DNA of 64,000 nucleotides from Helichrysum umbraculigerum (GCA_949592205.1 CATIUR010000003.1:147544759-147608758), one strand, 5' to 3'. Numbered from the stretch's first letter, positions 19,078 through 32,000 are shown. Made by a program: numbers and translations. The notes: a model not told the origin generated them from the letters alone.

Positions 19078-22000
19078 TTATGTTGAAGTTGTGTTTGTCG
19101 TTGAATCAGTGAAGAGCAGAGGATACTTGAGTCGCATTTGATCCTCCCGTTCCCAGGTGAATTCCGGACCGCGCCGCGAATTCCACCTAACCTTGACGAT
19201 AGGAATGCGACTTTGTTTAAGTTGTTTGACCTCACGGTCCATGATTTCAGCGGGTTTCTCAACAAAATGAAGTTTTTCGTCAACTCGAATTTCATCGAGT
19301 GGAATGATAAGTGTCTCGTCAGACAGACACTTCTTCAGATTTGAAACATGAAATGTGGGATGCACGCTGCTGAGTTCAGATGGCAGCTGCAATCGATAAG
19401 CCACTGGACCAACCCTTTCAAGGATCTCGAATGGTCCAATGTATCTGGGATTTAACTTCCCTCGTTTGCCAAATCGGATTACGCCTTTCCAAGGCGATAC
19501 TTTGAGTAGAACTCGATCCCCAACCTGGAACTCGAGTGGTTTGCGTCTCACGTCAACATAACTCTTCTGACGATCACGCGCGGCCTTAAGCTTGTTTTGA
19601 ATTTCAATGATTCTCTCGGTCGTCTCATGAATGATTTCTGGACCTGTGAGTTGGCTATCCCCAACTTCAGTCCAACAGATAGGTGACCGGCACTTACGAC
19701 CGTACAGTGCCTCGAAAGGTGCAGCTTTGATGCTGGTATGATAACTGTTGTTGTACGAGAACTCGCACAATGGTAGATGTTTTTCCCAGTTTACACCGAA
19801 GTCTACTACGCAGGACCGTAGCATGTCTTCCAGTGTTTGAATGGTTCGTTCACTTTGGCCGTCGGTTTGAGGATGGTATGCGGTACTCATATCAAGTCGA
19901 GTACCCAGAGATTTTTGAAGTGATTGCCAAAATTGTGAAGTGAAACGACTATCTCTATCGGAGATAATTGAGATTGGAACACCGTGTTTGGTCACGATTT
20001 CCTTCAGATAAATGTTGGTGAGGCGTTCCATTTTGTCGGATTCCTTGATTGCCAGGAAGTGAGCAGATTTGGTGAGACGATCCACGATCACCCAAATGGA
20101 ATCGCAACCGTTCGAGGATCTGGGTAGTTTGGTTATGAAGTCCATGGCAATTTGTTCCCATTTCCATTCAGGAAGACTGGGTTGTTGAAGTAAACCAGAA
20201 GGTTTTTGATATTCGATTTTGACTTTGGAGCAAGTAAGGCACTTGCTGACATAGGTGGCGATTTCAGCTTTCATGTTCGGCCACCAGTAGAAGTCCTTGA
20301 TACCGTGATACATTTTATCGGATCCCGGATGGATAGAATATTTGGACTTGTGAGCTTCATCCATCACCAAGTCTCGTAGGTTCCCAAATTTAGGCAACCA
20401 GATTCGGTTTGAGAAATACCTAATCCCGTTAGGTCTGATTTCGAATTGTTTATCCATGCCCCGCAAGGCTTCATCTTTGACATTTTCGGGTTTTAAGGCT
20501 TCGAGTTGAGCAGTGAGGATTTGAATGTTTAAATTGTTGTGAATGGTCATACTGAGGGCTCGAACCCGAAGTGGTTTCACTCGCTCTTTTCGACTGAGGG
20601 CGTCAGCAACAACATTTGATTTGCCTGGATGATATTTGAGTTCGCAGTCGTAATCAGTGAGCAACTCGACCCATCGACGTTGCCTCATGTTGAGATCCTT
20701 CTGATCGAATATGTGTTGAAGGCTTTTATGGTCGGTAAAGATTGTACATCTGGTACCATAAAGGTAATGTCTCCAGATTTTGAGGGCAAAAACGACAGCT
20801 CCTAGCTCGAGGTCGTGGGTGGTGTAATTCTTTTCATGAATCTTGAGCTGTCGGGAAGCATAAGCTATGACTTTGTCTCGTTGCATGAGCACACAACCGA
20901 GACCTTGATGAGAAGCATCGCAGTATACCACGAAGTCATCGGTGCCTTCGGGTAGGGATAAAATAGGAGCACTGCAAAGCTTTTGTTTTAAGAGTTGGAA
21001 TGCCGACTCTTGTTTCTCAGTCCAGTCAAACTTTTTGTCTTTCTGGGTCAAAGTCGTGAGTGGTATGGCTATCTTGGAGAAATTCTCAATGAATCGTCGA
21101 TAGTATCCGGCCAGTCCTAAAAACTGCCGTACTTCGGTCGGAGTGGTTGGCGATTGCCAGTCTTTGATAGCTTCGATTTTTGACGGGTCGACGTGAATTC
21201 CCTGACTGTCAATCACGTGACCAAGAAATTGAACGGTTTTGATCCAGAACTCACACTTAGAGAACTTGGCATAGAGCTCCTCGTGTTTAAGTAGTTCAAG
21301 GATGGTTCTGAGGTGTTGCGCATGCTCTTCTTTGCTTCGTGAATATATGAGGATGTCATCGATGAAGACAATGACAAACTTGTCAAGGTAAGGTTTGCAC
21401 ACCCGATTCATAAGGTCCATGAATACAGCCGGTGCGTTGGTTAGGCCGAATGGCATCACTTGAAATTCGTAATGCCCGTAACGGGTTCTGAAAGCGGTTT
21501 TTGGAATATCGGCATCGCGAACACGCAATTGGTGATAACCGGATCGGAGATCAATCTTTGAATAACAACTCGACCCTTGAAGTTGGTCGAACAGGTCATC
21601 GATTCGAGGAAGTGGATACCGGTTCTTGACAGTTAACTTGTTCAACTCTCGATAGTCGATACACATTCGAAAAGAACCGTCTTTCTTCTTGACAAATAGG
21701 ACCGGAGCTCCCCAAGGTGAAGAACTCGGCCTGATAAACCCTCGTTCCAGGAGTTCCTGTAACTGGGTGGACAGCTCCTGAAGTTCGGATGGAGCTAAAC
21801 GGTATGGTGCTCGAGCCACAGGCGCAGCACCTGGTATAAGATCGATAGAGAACTCAACCTGTCTTGGTGGTGGTAGACCAGGTAGTTCTTCAGGAAAGAC
21901 TTCTGGAAAGTCTCGAACAATTGGAACATCCTCAAGTCGTTTCTCCTCCGACTTTTTCTCCATGATGTGCGCGAGGATTGATGGATAACCCTTTCTCAGA

Positions 22001-23520
22001 AATTTCCGGGTTTTAAGACAAGATATGATGTTAAGCCTCGTCCCTCCGGTCTCCCCCTGTAGGACAAGGGTTCTATCGACAGTGAGAGGTATGCGAACAA
22101 TTTTGTCATAGCAGATGATTTCGGCGCGATGTTTGGATAACCAGTCCATGCCTACGATGACATCGAAACTTCCTATCTCAATAGGCATAAGATTTATGGA
22201 GAAGATTTCGTCGGCTAGATTTAAAGTGCAATTAGGTATCACACTATCGGTTTCTATCAGCTTGCCATTTGCTAGCTCTACGGTGTACTTAACGTCTAAA
22301 GCAACAGGTGTAATGTCAAGCAGAGGGCAAAATTCATCAGAAATAAAACTCCTATCGGCACCAGTATCAAACAGTATGGAAGCAGTTAAATTGTTGAGGA
22401 GGAACATACCCGTGACCACATTCGGGTCCTGACGGGCGTCCCCTGAGTTGATCACGAAGGCGCTACTTTTGGTGTTGTTGTTGTTGCGGTGGTTGTTGTT
22501 GTTGCCCTTGTTCTTCAATTTTGGGCAAGAATCCCTGAAGTGTCCTGGGTTTCCACATTCGTAGCAGGACTTAGGTTGTCGGGCATTTCTGTCAGAGGGG
22601 TTGTTGTTGGATTTGGGAGCTCGGCAATCCTTAGTCAAATGCCCTTGCCTCCTGCAGTTGTTGCAAGGAGTACCGCACTGACCAAAATGGTGGTAGTTAC
22701 ACTTGGGACAATAAGGCCTGTCCCCGGTGTAGCTGCGGGTGGTTTCGGAGTTGGAGGTGTAGACTTGGATGGCGTTGTTTTTCTTGTTTGAGTTGTGGTG
22801 GTGTTCAGTGGATTTGCGTTTGTTGTTGTTGGAGGATGAGGTGTTGGAGGTCTCACGGCTGACAACTAGAGCCATGAGTTCGTGGGCCAATCGAATGGCA
22901 CTCTCAGTTGTAGTTGGTTTGGAGGAGGCGACGTTGCCCTGGATGTTCTCGGGAAGTCCACGAATGTATTTCTTAATGCCCTTACTTTCTGGTTCGACTA
23001 AACCCGGGCATAATGAAGCAAACTGCTGAAATTTAGTGGTATAATCAGCAACATCATTTCCCTGCACCTCCAGATGCCAGAATTCTTCTTCCAGCCTGTG
23101 CAATTCCTCTTCAGGACAGTATTTTTCTGTCAGTTTCTTTTTCAGTTCGGCCCAAGGAAGTCGGTTAGCAACCTCAAGGCCTACAGAGTTTGCGTGGGTT
23201 TTCCACCACGTGAGTGCACATTCCTGAAAGGTGTAAGCAGCGAATTTGACTTTGTTGCTCTCAGTGCAGTCGCAGAGACTGAAAACAGATTCCATACGCT
23301 CAATCCAATGGATCAAGCCAATGGCACCTTCCGTGCCCTTGAAGTATAGCGGTTTACAGCTGAGAAAGTCTTTATATGAGCAAGGTTTGGGTGGTGGAGT
23401 ATTGGTTGCTGTGTCCTCGCTACCGGGTGGTGTTCGGGTAGCCAAGGCTTCGGTCACACTGCGGGCAATTATTCCCGCGATCTCAGCTTCGCTAAGGTTA
23501 ATTTGACGACGAGGAGGCAT
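19078..23520 (-). CDS. Gag-pol polyprotein of Ty3/gypsy element C
   Basis: Single frame of 1,480 residues from MPPRRQINLSEAE, no stop or frameshift. Gag is residues 1-330, with knuckles CNNCRRQGHLTKDC (286-299) and CYECGNPGHFRDSC (319-332). Aspartic protease: FDTGADRSF, Asp385. RT: YRELNKLTVKNRYPLPRID and FIDD (719-722). RNase H: YCDASHQGLG near 866 and FTDHKSLQ. Integrase: zinc finger His and Cys residues around 1,057-1,097, then Asp1127, Asp1188 and Glu1224 (GQSERT). The tail (DREVKQLKQSRIPIVKVRW, GPEFTWERED) resembles the chromodomain of plant chromoviruses, which can direct integration to heterochromatin. One continuous frame means gag and pol are made as one product and cut by the protease. 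Together with near-identical LTRs this copy may still be competent. Confidence 0.96.
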   Translation of the reverse strand: MPPRRQINLSEAEIAGIIARSVTEALATRTPPGSEDTATNTPPPKPCSYKDFLSCKPLYFKGTEGAIGLIHWIERMESVFSLCDCTESNKVKFAAYTFQECALTWWKTHANSVGLEVANRLPWAELKKKLTEKYCPEEELHRLEEEFWHLEVQGNDVADYTTKFQQFASLCPGLVEPESKGIKKYIRGLPENIQGNVASSKPTTTESAIRLAHELMALVVSRETSNTSSSNNNKRKSTEHHHNSNKKNNAIQVYTSNSETTRSYTGDRPYCPKCNYHHFGQCGTPCNNCRRQGHLTKDCRAPKSNNNPSDRNARQPKSCYECGNPGHFRDSCPKLKNKGNNNNHRNNNNTKSSAFVINSGDARQDPNVVTGMFLLNNLTASILFDTGADRSFISDEFCPLLDITPVALDVKYTVELANGKLIETDSVIPNCTLNLADEIFSINLMPIEIGSFDVIVGMDWLSKHRAEIICYDKIVRIPLTVDRTLVLQGETGGTRLNIISCLKTRKFLRKGYPSILAHIMEKKSEEKRLEDVPIVRDFPEVFPEELPGLPPPRQVEFSIDLIPGAAPVARAPYRLAPSELQELSTQLQELLERGFIRPSSSPWGAPVLFVKKKDGSFRMCIDYRELNKLTVKNRYPLPRIDDLFDQLQGSSCYSKIDLRSGYHQLRVRDADIPKTAFRTRYGHYEFQVMPFGLTNAPAVFMDLMNRVCKPYLDKFVIVFIDDILIYSRSKEEHAQHLRTILELLKHEELYAKFSKCEFWIKTVQFLGHVIDSQGIHVDPSKIEAIKDWQSPTTPTEVRQFLGLAGYYRRFIENFSKIAIPLTTLTQKDKKFDWTEKQESAFQLLKQKLCSAPILSLPEGTDDFVVYCDASHQGLGCVLMQRDKVIAYASRQLKIHEKNYTTHDLELGAVVFALKIWRHYLYGTRCTIFTDHKSLQHIFDQKDLNMRQRRWVELLTDYDCELKYHPGKSNVVADALSRKERVKPLRVRALSMTIHNNLNIQILTAQLEALKPENVKDEALRGMDKQFEIRPNGIRYFSNRIWLPKFGNLRDLVMDEAHKSKYSIHPGSDKMYHGIKDFYWWPNMKAEIATYVSKCLTCSKVKIEYQKPSGLLQQPSLPEWKWEQIAMDFITKLPRSSNGCDSIWVIVDRLTKSAHFLAIKESDKMERLTNIYLKEIVTKHGVPISIISDRDSRFTSQFWQSLQKSLGTRLDMSTAYHPQTDGQSERTIQTLEDMLRSCVVDFGVNWEKHLPLCEFSYNNSYHTSIKAAPFEALYGRKCRSPICWTEVGDSQLTGPEIIHETTERIIEIQNKLKAARDRQKSYVDVRRKPLEFQVGDRVLLKVSPWKGVIRFGKRGKLNPRYIGPFEILERVGPVAYRLQLPSELSSVHPTFHVSNLKKCLSDETLIIPLDEIRVDEKLHFVEKPAEIMDREVKQLKQSRIPIVKVRWNSRRGPEFTWEREDQMRLKYPLLFTDSTTNTTST

Positions 23521-23953
23521 GATGCTGAGTAAGAAAGAACAAGGAAATGAAATAAGATACTAGTCCGACTATGATGAACTAGTGGTGTGTTTGTCATTCC
23601 GAGATAAAACGTCAGAGAGAATGAGGCCTATATTCATATAATATAATATAGCCTAAAGTTGTAATGAGGTCTACTTATGTATATATATATATCACATAAT
23701 AACCTATTGAGTGTCTAGCACAGACGTGTTTTGAGTCCCGTTTCTCTCGAGGTCAGAGTCAACTAATGCATTCCTGTTCAACATAACTCTTTCAGATTTC
23801 ACATCATCTTTCTCTAATTGTACATAGTTGATCAGGCTATGTTAAATTAAAGTCATATGATGTAATCCCTGAACTAGTCATAACTAATAAGGAATACTGC
23901 CTAACGGTCATAGTCTAGGCCCACTAAATGCAACCTAGTTCACTATAACCTTA
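23521..23953 (-). other. 5' leader of element C
   Basis: Non-coding stretch between the PBS and the gag ATG. No further feature recognised. Confidence 0.7.
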
Positions 23954-23966
23954 GGCTCTGATACCA
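23954..23966 (-). promoter_or_regulatory. Primer-binding site of element C (initiator tRNA-Met)
   Basis: Minus strand TGGTATCAGAGCC, 3 bp from the 5' LTR. Confidence 0.9.
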
Positions 23967-23969
23967 ATC

Positions 23970-26652
23970 TGTGACACCCCCAAATTTGATGATTCGCGGA
24001 AGCTTGAATTGGGTGTCACTAATCAATATACAAAGCACATAAGATATAATGAACGACCACTAAATGCGTCGTTTTAAACTTGTATAGATAAAGCAATTGT
24101 TTACATCAAAATATTGTTACATTAGCTCGGTTCCTGAAATTGAGAGATTACATAGCATAATTACTTTTACAAAATATAATAATGCAGTCCAATCTCTAGT
24201 TGTATGTATGCTGACTCGAGCTAATAATTCCTGCTTGGGCAGCCAAACTACTGCTGGGTACCTGTGATAAATACTAAAATGGGTCAGCGAAAACGCTGGT
24301 GAGCTCACAGGTTTGTATGTCAATGTATAGTTGTCAGAACCGCAAGATTTATATTGAATTTAAAATGCAATTAAGCAAAATAAAAGTTATACTGTCCATG
24401 AGCACATAGTCTGAGCTTAACCTGATTTGTCAGGCCCAATTAAGGAAACCTAACTTGGAGTGCCTCCTACGAGTGCCTAATCAACACTCGTCTTCCCAAA
24501 TGCTAATACATCCGTTTGACCGGTTAGTGCGTGCTAACCCGGATGAGGATTGTCAATCCCATATGATATCATATACTAACATTCACGCTATAAGTACTAG
24601 AGACTATGCTTATGGAGGACTTTAAATTGATTAGCTTGAAACTCATGTAGTATTTGAAGTTTGGCACTTGCGTTCTACTTGTAAAACAAAATCGAGTAGT
24701 AATATCACACCCCTAGTTGTAAAGCAGTGAAAATGGGGCTATGAAACTCACCTGAGTCTTGAAATGTTTAACTTAATAAACTTGAAGTAATTAGCAGTGT
24801 GTTGGTGTCCAAAGACTTGAAACCTGAATGTGTCCACGACACTTAAATTGTCATTAATTGTATTGGTATCTCGAAAGACTACCATTTGAATTGTCTGTCT
24901 AACTTAATGTCCAAATTACTCCGATTTGGTTGATCGTGTTGTTACAAGTTACTACGACTTGTTTGATTAAATTGATACAAGTTACAACGACTTGTTTGAT
25001 TTTGAAGTATGTTTTGAAAACGCGTACGGACCGTTGGTGATTAGTTGAAAATAAAAGTGTTATTGTTGTCGTCATGTTTTTGAAGTGTTACACTTGAAAT
25101 ATAAGTCCCATTATGTTCTAAAAGTCGTATGGAATAAGCATTTGAAGTTGTAAAATCTCGACACTTGGTGTAAAAATATTTGGAAAACCTGCTGTTTTAT
25201 GCGTCACTTAATAGCGTCACTAAGGGTGTTTATGCGACACTACTGAAGTGTCGGGTTTAATGTCAGATTCGAAGGTATAGCGTCACTGGGCTAGTGTCGT
25301 GTGAAGTAGTATGCGTCACTTAAGGAGTGACGGGTTCAGCATAACGGCGGCACTTATGGAGTGTCGTATAAGATGATGATTTCGGACATTTGGGCGTCAC
25401 TTAAGAAGTGACGTGTATCATAGCGGCACTAACGAAGTGTCGGGTAAAATAGTAGGGCGTCACTTGTAGAGTGACGGGTATAGATCAAAATGGAATTATG
25501 GGCGACACTTATGAAGTGTCGGTATAGGATATAGGGCGTCACTTATTTAGTGACGGTATGTTGTGTCGGCTAACAGGATATGGCGGCACTTAACAAGTGT
25601 CGCTAGGTATGTATAGGCGTCACTTCAGTAGTGACGGTCAGAGGCCAACATTTGGGCTTAGGCGACACTTAAGAAGTGTCGGTATCGGAGGTATAGCGGC
25701 ACTTAAGGAGTGACGCTGGTAGTGTCGCATATCTGGGTTCGTCCATGCGACACTATCACCTGTTTGACGGATTTCGAGCCAAAAACGTGTTTTCGGGTTT
25801 CCGTTTGGTCTGATTCTTTTACCCAACCCTTATAGGGACATATTAAGCTTATCCAAACAATAATATATGAAAAGTAAGTAAAATCGAGAGATTTCGTAAT
25901 TTGTCGGAAACTTACAAAGTGATGAAATGAAAATCCGGAAAGGTAGAAGTGTAGATCGTCGCGAGGTGGTCGTTTATTTCCAAAGAGGCTTGAAGATCCG
26001 AGGTCGTTTAATGTGTTTATTTGGTGATTTGGATGGATTGTGAAGGTTTGAAGTTTGAGAGAGAAAAGAAGAAGGAGAGAGAAAAAGAAAAGGAAGAATG
26101 AAAAGAAAGATGGTGGGTGGTGATTTTAAATCCCCCTCCATTTTGCAGTCTGTGCACTGCGTTCCGTGTGGTGTTCGTTTTTCCCGTTCATTACACGATA
26201 AATATTTATTTTCTATGTTTTAATATACGTTTTTAAATACGAATAATTATTCAGTATTTTTGTTGAAGTATCCTACTAAACTTTTAATAATCACATTATA
26301 AAGGTAAATTGTCTCGTTTTGTTTGCGCAATTACATTTTATTCGCGTTTATATAAATTGTGTGATAAAACTTGGATACAAAATATTATTGACATAATATT
26401 TTTTAAGTACCAAAAACGTTATTAAAAATCCTTGTATTACTTAAATCAATTGTTCACCAACGTCCGTATCTATTGTATCGAAGTTCATTCGATTTGAAAC
26501 CCGTACGATTTAAACAAATCGCATAATTGCAGATATATATTCAACAATATATATATAATAATTGATACATTAATTAGCCTAACACAAAACTAATTACATG
26601 TATTACACTTGATTAGGCGCTAAATTATAGTCCTAAATTGACGGTTGTCACA
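23970..26652 (-). repeat. 5' LTR of element C
   Basis: 2,683 bp, nearly identical to the 3' LTR. Carries the second copy of the hairpin array (25,198-25,760). Confidence 0.95.
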
Positions 26653-29043
26653 AATGATAACACCAAAAAGAATAAAAGATCTCTGTTAAAGCAACAATTT
26701 GAAAATTTTAGCCATGTGAAAACTGAAACTCTAACTCAAACCTTTGATAGGTTTAATAAATTAGTTGGAGAATTGGTAAATCACAAGGTTAAGATTAACA
26801 AAGAAGATCTTAACAGAAAGTTCTTAAGATCATTAGGTGATGAATGGACAATCTATACTGTTGGATTGAGGCAGAGTTCAGACATTGAAGTTAAGGAACT
26901 AGAAGATATATACAATGATCTGAGGAACTTTGAGTCTGAGGTGGAAAGTAAGAAGCAAGCAACTGGGTATAGTCATAATGCTGCTTTTATGTCTATGGCT
27001 GGAACAAAGGTAGAATCAAGTCAATTGGGTTCTACTTATGTTTCAGGAGGAGCAGGATCATCATCAAATAGTTCTAATGATCAGATATTAGAATCTTTCT
27101 TTGCAAGTAATGTGAATTCTTCACTTACTAATGAAGATCTGGAACAATTTGATGGTGATGATCTAGAGGAGATGGACATTAAGTGGCAAATTGCATTGAT
27201 TACTCAGAGAGCAAAAAGGTTCATGCAGAGGACTGGTAGAAACAATTTTGCATACAAGAGGAATGATGCAAATTGGTTTGATAAGAGCAAGATTGAGTGT
27301 TTCAACTGTCACAAGATGGGACACTTTGCTAGAGAATGCAGAAACCCTAGGCAAGAGCAGAATGGTAATGGTCAGAGAGCTGGAAACAATGGAACTCAAG
27401 CCAGAAACATTCCAATTCAGGGTGCTTCAGCAAATGCATTGGTGTCTATGGATGGATGTGGATGGGACTGGAGTGATCAAGAAGAACATGTAGTGAAGAA
27501 CCAATGTCTCATGGCCATTGCAGAATCTGACAAAAAGTCAGAAGTTCCTACTGAGGTACAAAATAAATTGTGTTCTGCTGTTTGTAAACAAACTGTTAAA
27601 CATTACAGGGATCATAATATAAAAGTGTGTGAGGAACTAAAGCAATGGGAAATCAAAAGTAAACATACCATAGCAGTCATTGAAAATCTGGAAAATCAAA
27701 TAAAGGCATATGAAGTCAATGCAACACAGTTTAAATATGACATTGAATATGCTAGGTGGGAGAGAGACACTTTTAAAGATAAAGTTGAGTTGTTATCTAA
27801 GAAACTTACTGAGGTCACATGTGAAAGAGATAGTATAAGGCTTGATGTAAGTAAATTAGAACATGCTTCAAAGAGTGTAAATAAACTTATTAATTCACAG
27901 ATTCATGATAAACTTAAGACTGGATTAGGGTACAATAATGTACCTCCACCTTATAATCACACCTACTTTCCTCCTAAAAGTGAAATTGATATCAATTCAC
28001 TTAAAAGAGGAATGATAGATGAGGTTAAAAAGGCTGATCCAATTAAAAGCTTATCTGATCATGAACTGTTTGTAGAAGGTGAAGTTAGTGACTGGACTGA
28101 AGAAGATGATCGGAGTGATAGGACATCTGATAATGAGAAGAGTGTAAAATCTGAATCATCTAAGTCTGAGTCAACATGTGAGAATGTGAGGAGAGTAATT
28201 AATGATCTAGTTTCTAATCTTAAAACTGATAAATTACAAGAGGGTAAGAAAATGTTTAAGGAAAAGGTTAAACCGGACTTAGAGAATGTGAGCATGAATA
28301 CTAACAAATCTAAACATGGGTTAGGATATGTTAGTAATACAGTTAATTCAGTTACTAAACCTGTTGTTAAATCTGTTGTGAATAACTGTGTTAATTGTAA
28401 ATGTAAAGCAAGTACTTCTTCTTCACAGAATTTTCAAAATCAAAAACCCAGAGGTAATCAAAGAAATTGGAATCAAATGGTTTCACAAAAACTGGGTAAT
28501 AATGTTACTGTGATTAAAGAAATGTCTTGCTTTATATGTGGAAAAATGGGTCATCTTCAATATGACTGCTATCATAATCCTGAGAATGTTCAAAGGATTA
28601 GAAAACAGTCATGGACAAAAGCAAATATGAGTAACAAACAAAATTTTCAATCAAAAGTTAATCGTACTGCCAGAGTTCAGAAGATAAACCCAAAGGCTAA
28701 CAAGTTAAGCACTGCTACAGGTAAATCTACTGCAGCAGTAATAACAAATTTAGCCAAAAGCTTAAAGACTAAAACAGTGGTAACTAAAAACAAAAACAGT
28801 GTTAACAAAATTAACACTGACTCTTCGATTGGTAAAACAGTTAAAACTGTTAAGCCAAAGAACACTGTTAAGTCTAAAATTAGTTGGATTTGGACACCTA
28901 TTAAGACTGATAAATTAACAGATCCAAATTCCAACAGTGCATCACAATCAATTATCTTTAAGAAAGTTGATTATGTGAATGCACATGGGAAACCCAAAGC
29001 CAAATTGGTTTGGGTTCCCAAGAGAAATTAACTCTCTTTTTGA

Positions 29044-32000
29044 CTGTTTGTGCAGGGCAAGCCAAAAAGCTTATGGCACATTGATAGTGGATGCTCAAGG
29101 CACATGACTGGAGACAAAGGAAAGCTACGGGATTTCAAATCTTTTGATGGAGGATATGTAGCTTTTGGAAGCAATCCAAAGGGAGGAAGGATCACAGGTA
29201 AAGGAACAGTTCAGAGTGAAAAGCTAAGTTTTGATAATGTTTATTTTGTGGAACAACTGAGGTATAATTTACTAAGTGTGAGTCAAATCACAGATAAAAA
29301 GAACCCAGTTCATTTTACTGACACTGAATGCCTTATCTTGTCCAAGGAATTCAAAATACCTGAAAACATGATTTTAATGAGAATTCCAAAGCAAGATAAT
29401 GTATATAAGTGTGACTTAGTAAATATGACACCTCAACCTGATTTAAACTGCCTTATTTCTAAAGCAAGTATGAATGAATCTGAATTGTGGCATAGGAGGA
29501 TGTGTCACATGAATTTCAAAACCATTAATAAACTTGTCAAAAACAAGCTTGTTAGATGTTTGCCTGAAAAATTCTATTCATGTGATGATCATTGTGTTTC
29601 TTGTCTAAAGGGAAAGCAACACAAAACCTCATTTAAGTCCAAATCTGTGAACACAAACAGCACACCCTTACACTTATTGCATATGGACATATTTGGACCA
29701 ACCAGTATCAGTAGTATGGGGAAAAAGTCCTACTGCCTTGTGATTATTGATGATTACACTAGATTTACATGGGTTTTCTTTCTTAGGACAAAGGATGAGA
29801 CAGGTGAAATACTTAGATCATTTATAACTAAGATGGAAAATCAATTGGATAAAAAAGTAAAGATCATCAGAAGTGATAATGGAACAAAATTTAAAAATCA
29901 TGAGATGGATAAATTTTGTGAAGTTAAAGGTATTAAGAGAGAATTTAGTGCACCTAGAACTCCTCAACAAAATGGAGTAGCTGAAAGGAGGAATAGGACA
30001 CTGATTGAGGCTGCTAGAACCATGCTATCTGATGCAAAGCTACCTATGTCTTTTTGGGCAGAGGCAGTTAGCACAGCTTGCTATGTTCAGAATAGAGTAT
30101 TAGTTGTTAAGCCTCATAACAAGACACCATATGAACTGTTATTTAAGAGAAAGCCTTTGGTTAGTTTCTTAAAATCTTTTGGGTGTCCTTGTACTATCTT
30201 AAATACCAAAGATCACTTAGGTAAGTTTCAAAGTAAGGCAGATGAGGGGATATTTGTTGGTTACTCTATTCAAAGTAAATCATATAGAGCATTCAATCAA
30301 AGAACCAGGATCATAGAAGAATCAATGCACATCACTTTTAATGAAAACACTGTTAATCCTGAAGGAAAAGGTCCTGAATCACTGTTTGATATTGATGCAC
30401 TTAATACTGCTTTTAGATATACAAATGAGGATACTAGTGTAGGTACAAGTGCAGGTACAAATACAGGAACAGGTGATGGAGAAGGTAGGTCAGACTCAGG
30501 AATATCAGCTGGAATGAAAAAGGATTCATTGGAATATATATTATTTCCAATTTGGTCTCCTGATCCCCCAGAAGTGTTTGAAACTGATCAACAAAAGACA
30601 TCACAGAATGTGGAAACAGGAAAATCAGATGAAACATCATTTTCTCATGTTGATGATTCTGATAGACCTGTTATTGAAGACAGTGCAGAAGACAGTGATA
30701 TGAGTCCAGTACAGAAGTATACAAAGGCAAGTGTGAATGTTGATCAGACACCAACAAAGCATCTTGACAAGGAGCAGGAACAATTGAATTATCTACATTT
30801 GATGAGCTCTACTCCTGTGTCAAAGAGAATTGCAAGAGAAGTATCAAGTAGTGAGTCTGGACAAGAAGGAAATTTTACCAACTTGGAGGAGAGGATTCAA
30901 GAAACAACAGCATCTAAATACATTACTCATAAAGATCATCCACTTGAGAATGTAATAGGAGATATTGAATATGCTGTTAAAACAAGAAATCAAAGTCAGG
31001 TGTTTGAAGCTTCAGCAAATGAGGATGAAGTAAATCTTGATACAGAAGCTGTTAATACTTCTTTATTTGCCTGTTTTCTGTCTCAAACAGAACCAAAGAA
31101 AGTTACTGAAGCTTTGAGAGATCCTAGTTGGATTGAAGCTATGCAAGAGGAGTTGCTTCAGTTTAAGATTCAAGAAGTCTGGACATTGGTTGATTTGCCT
31201 AAAGGGAAGAGGGCAATTGGTACTAAATGGATTTTCAAAAACAAGAAGGATGAAAGAGGTATAGTGATCAAAAACAAGGCTAGATTGGTTGCACAGGGGT
31301 ATTCACAAGAAGAGGGGATTGATTATGATGAGGTTTTTGCACCTGTTGCAAGAATAGAGGCAATTAGATTGTTTTTGGCTTATGCTTCATTCAAGGGATT
31401 CATTGTGTATCAGATGGATGTTAAGAGTGCTTTTCTGTATGGCACTATACAGGAAGAGGTTTATGTATATCAACCACCAGGGTTTGAAGATTCTAAGTTT
31501 CCTGATAAAGTTTTCAAACTTGAAAAAGCTCTTTATGGATTACACTAAGCACCTAGAGCTTGGTATGATACTTTTTCAGATTATCTGTTGCAGAATGGGT
31601 TCAAAAGGGGTGCAATAGATAAAACTTTGTTTACTAAAAGAATTAAGAATGATATACTACTGGTTCAAGTATATGTAGATGATATCATTTTTGGTTCAAC
31701 AAAGGATAGTCTTTGCAAGGAGTTTGAATCATTGATGCATGAAAAGTTCAAGATGAGCTCCATGGGAGAATTAACATTTTTCTTGGGGCTGCAAGTGAAG
31801 CAACAGAAAGAAGGAATCTTTATTCATCAAAGTAAGTATGTTAATGATATACTGGATCGGTTTGGGTACAAAGATTCTAAAGTTGCAAGCACACCAGTTG
31901 AGACAAACAAGAAATTACATGCAGATCTTGAGGGGGAGAGTGTGGATGAACATCTTTACAGATCAATGATCGGGTCTCTTATGTATCTCACTTCATCAAG

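Larger units (their letters stand above)
16361..26652 (-). mobile_element. Ty3/gypsy element C, complete and apparently intact
   Basis: Two LTRs of exactly 2,683 bp (16,361-19,043 and 23,970-26,652) with ends TGTGACA and TGTCACA. Flanked by AATGA (16,356-16,360 and 26,653-26,657) inside A's gag. PBS, a single gag-pol frame and a polypurine tract are all present. Only three LTR substitutions were noticed (17,457 vs 25,066; 18,528 vs 26,137; 18,911 vs 26,530, approximate). The protease-RT-RNase H-integrase order is Ty3/gypsy. The long LTRs and a C-terminal chromodomain-like tail suggest a chromovirus of the Tekay/Del type. This is the youngest-looking and best-preserved element of the nest. Confidence 0.95.
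4334..29031 (+). pseudogene. gag of Copia element A, split into three pieces by B and C
   Basis: The ATG at 4,334 begins the same protein as the gag of B. The frame is cut after about 12 codons by B (target duplication GCAAC), resumes at 16,049 and runs to 16,360. It is then cut by gypsy C (duplication AATGA) and resumes at 26,658 through the stop at 29,029-29,031. The pieces together would encode about 906 residues. The third piece carries the first CCHC zinc knuckle (CFNCHKMGHFARECRNP), a coiled-coil-like stretch, an acidic-serine region and a second knuckle (CFICGKMGHLQYDC). Gag forms the particle and binds element RNA. The sequence is otherwise open, so the insertions are what inactivated it. 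Confidence 0.9.
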
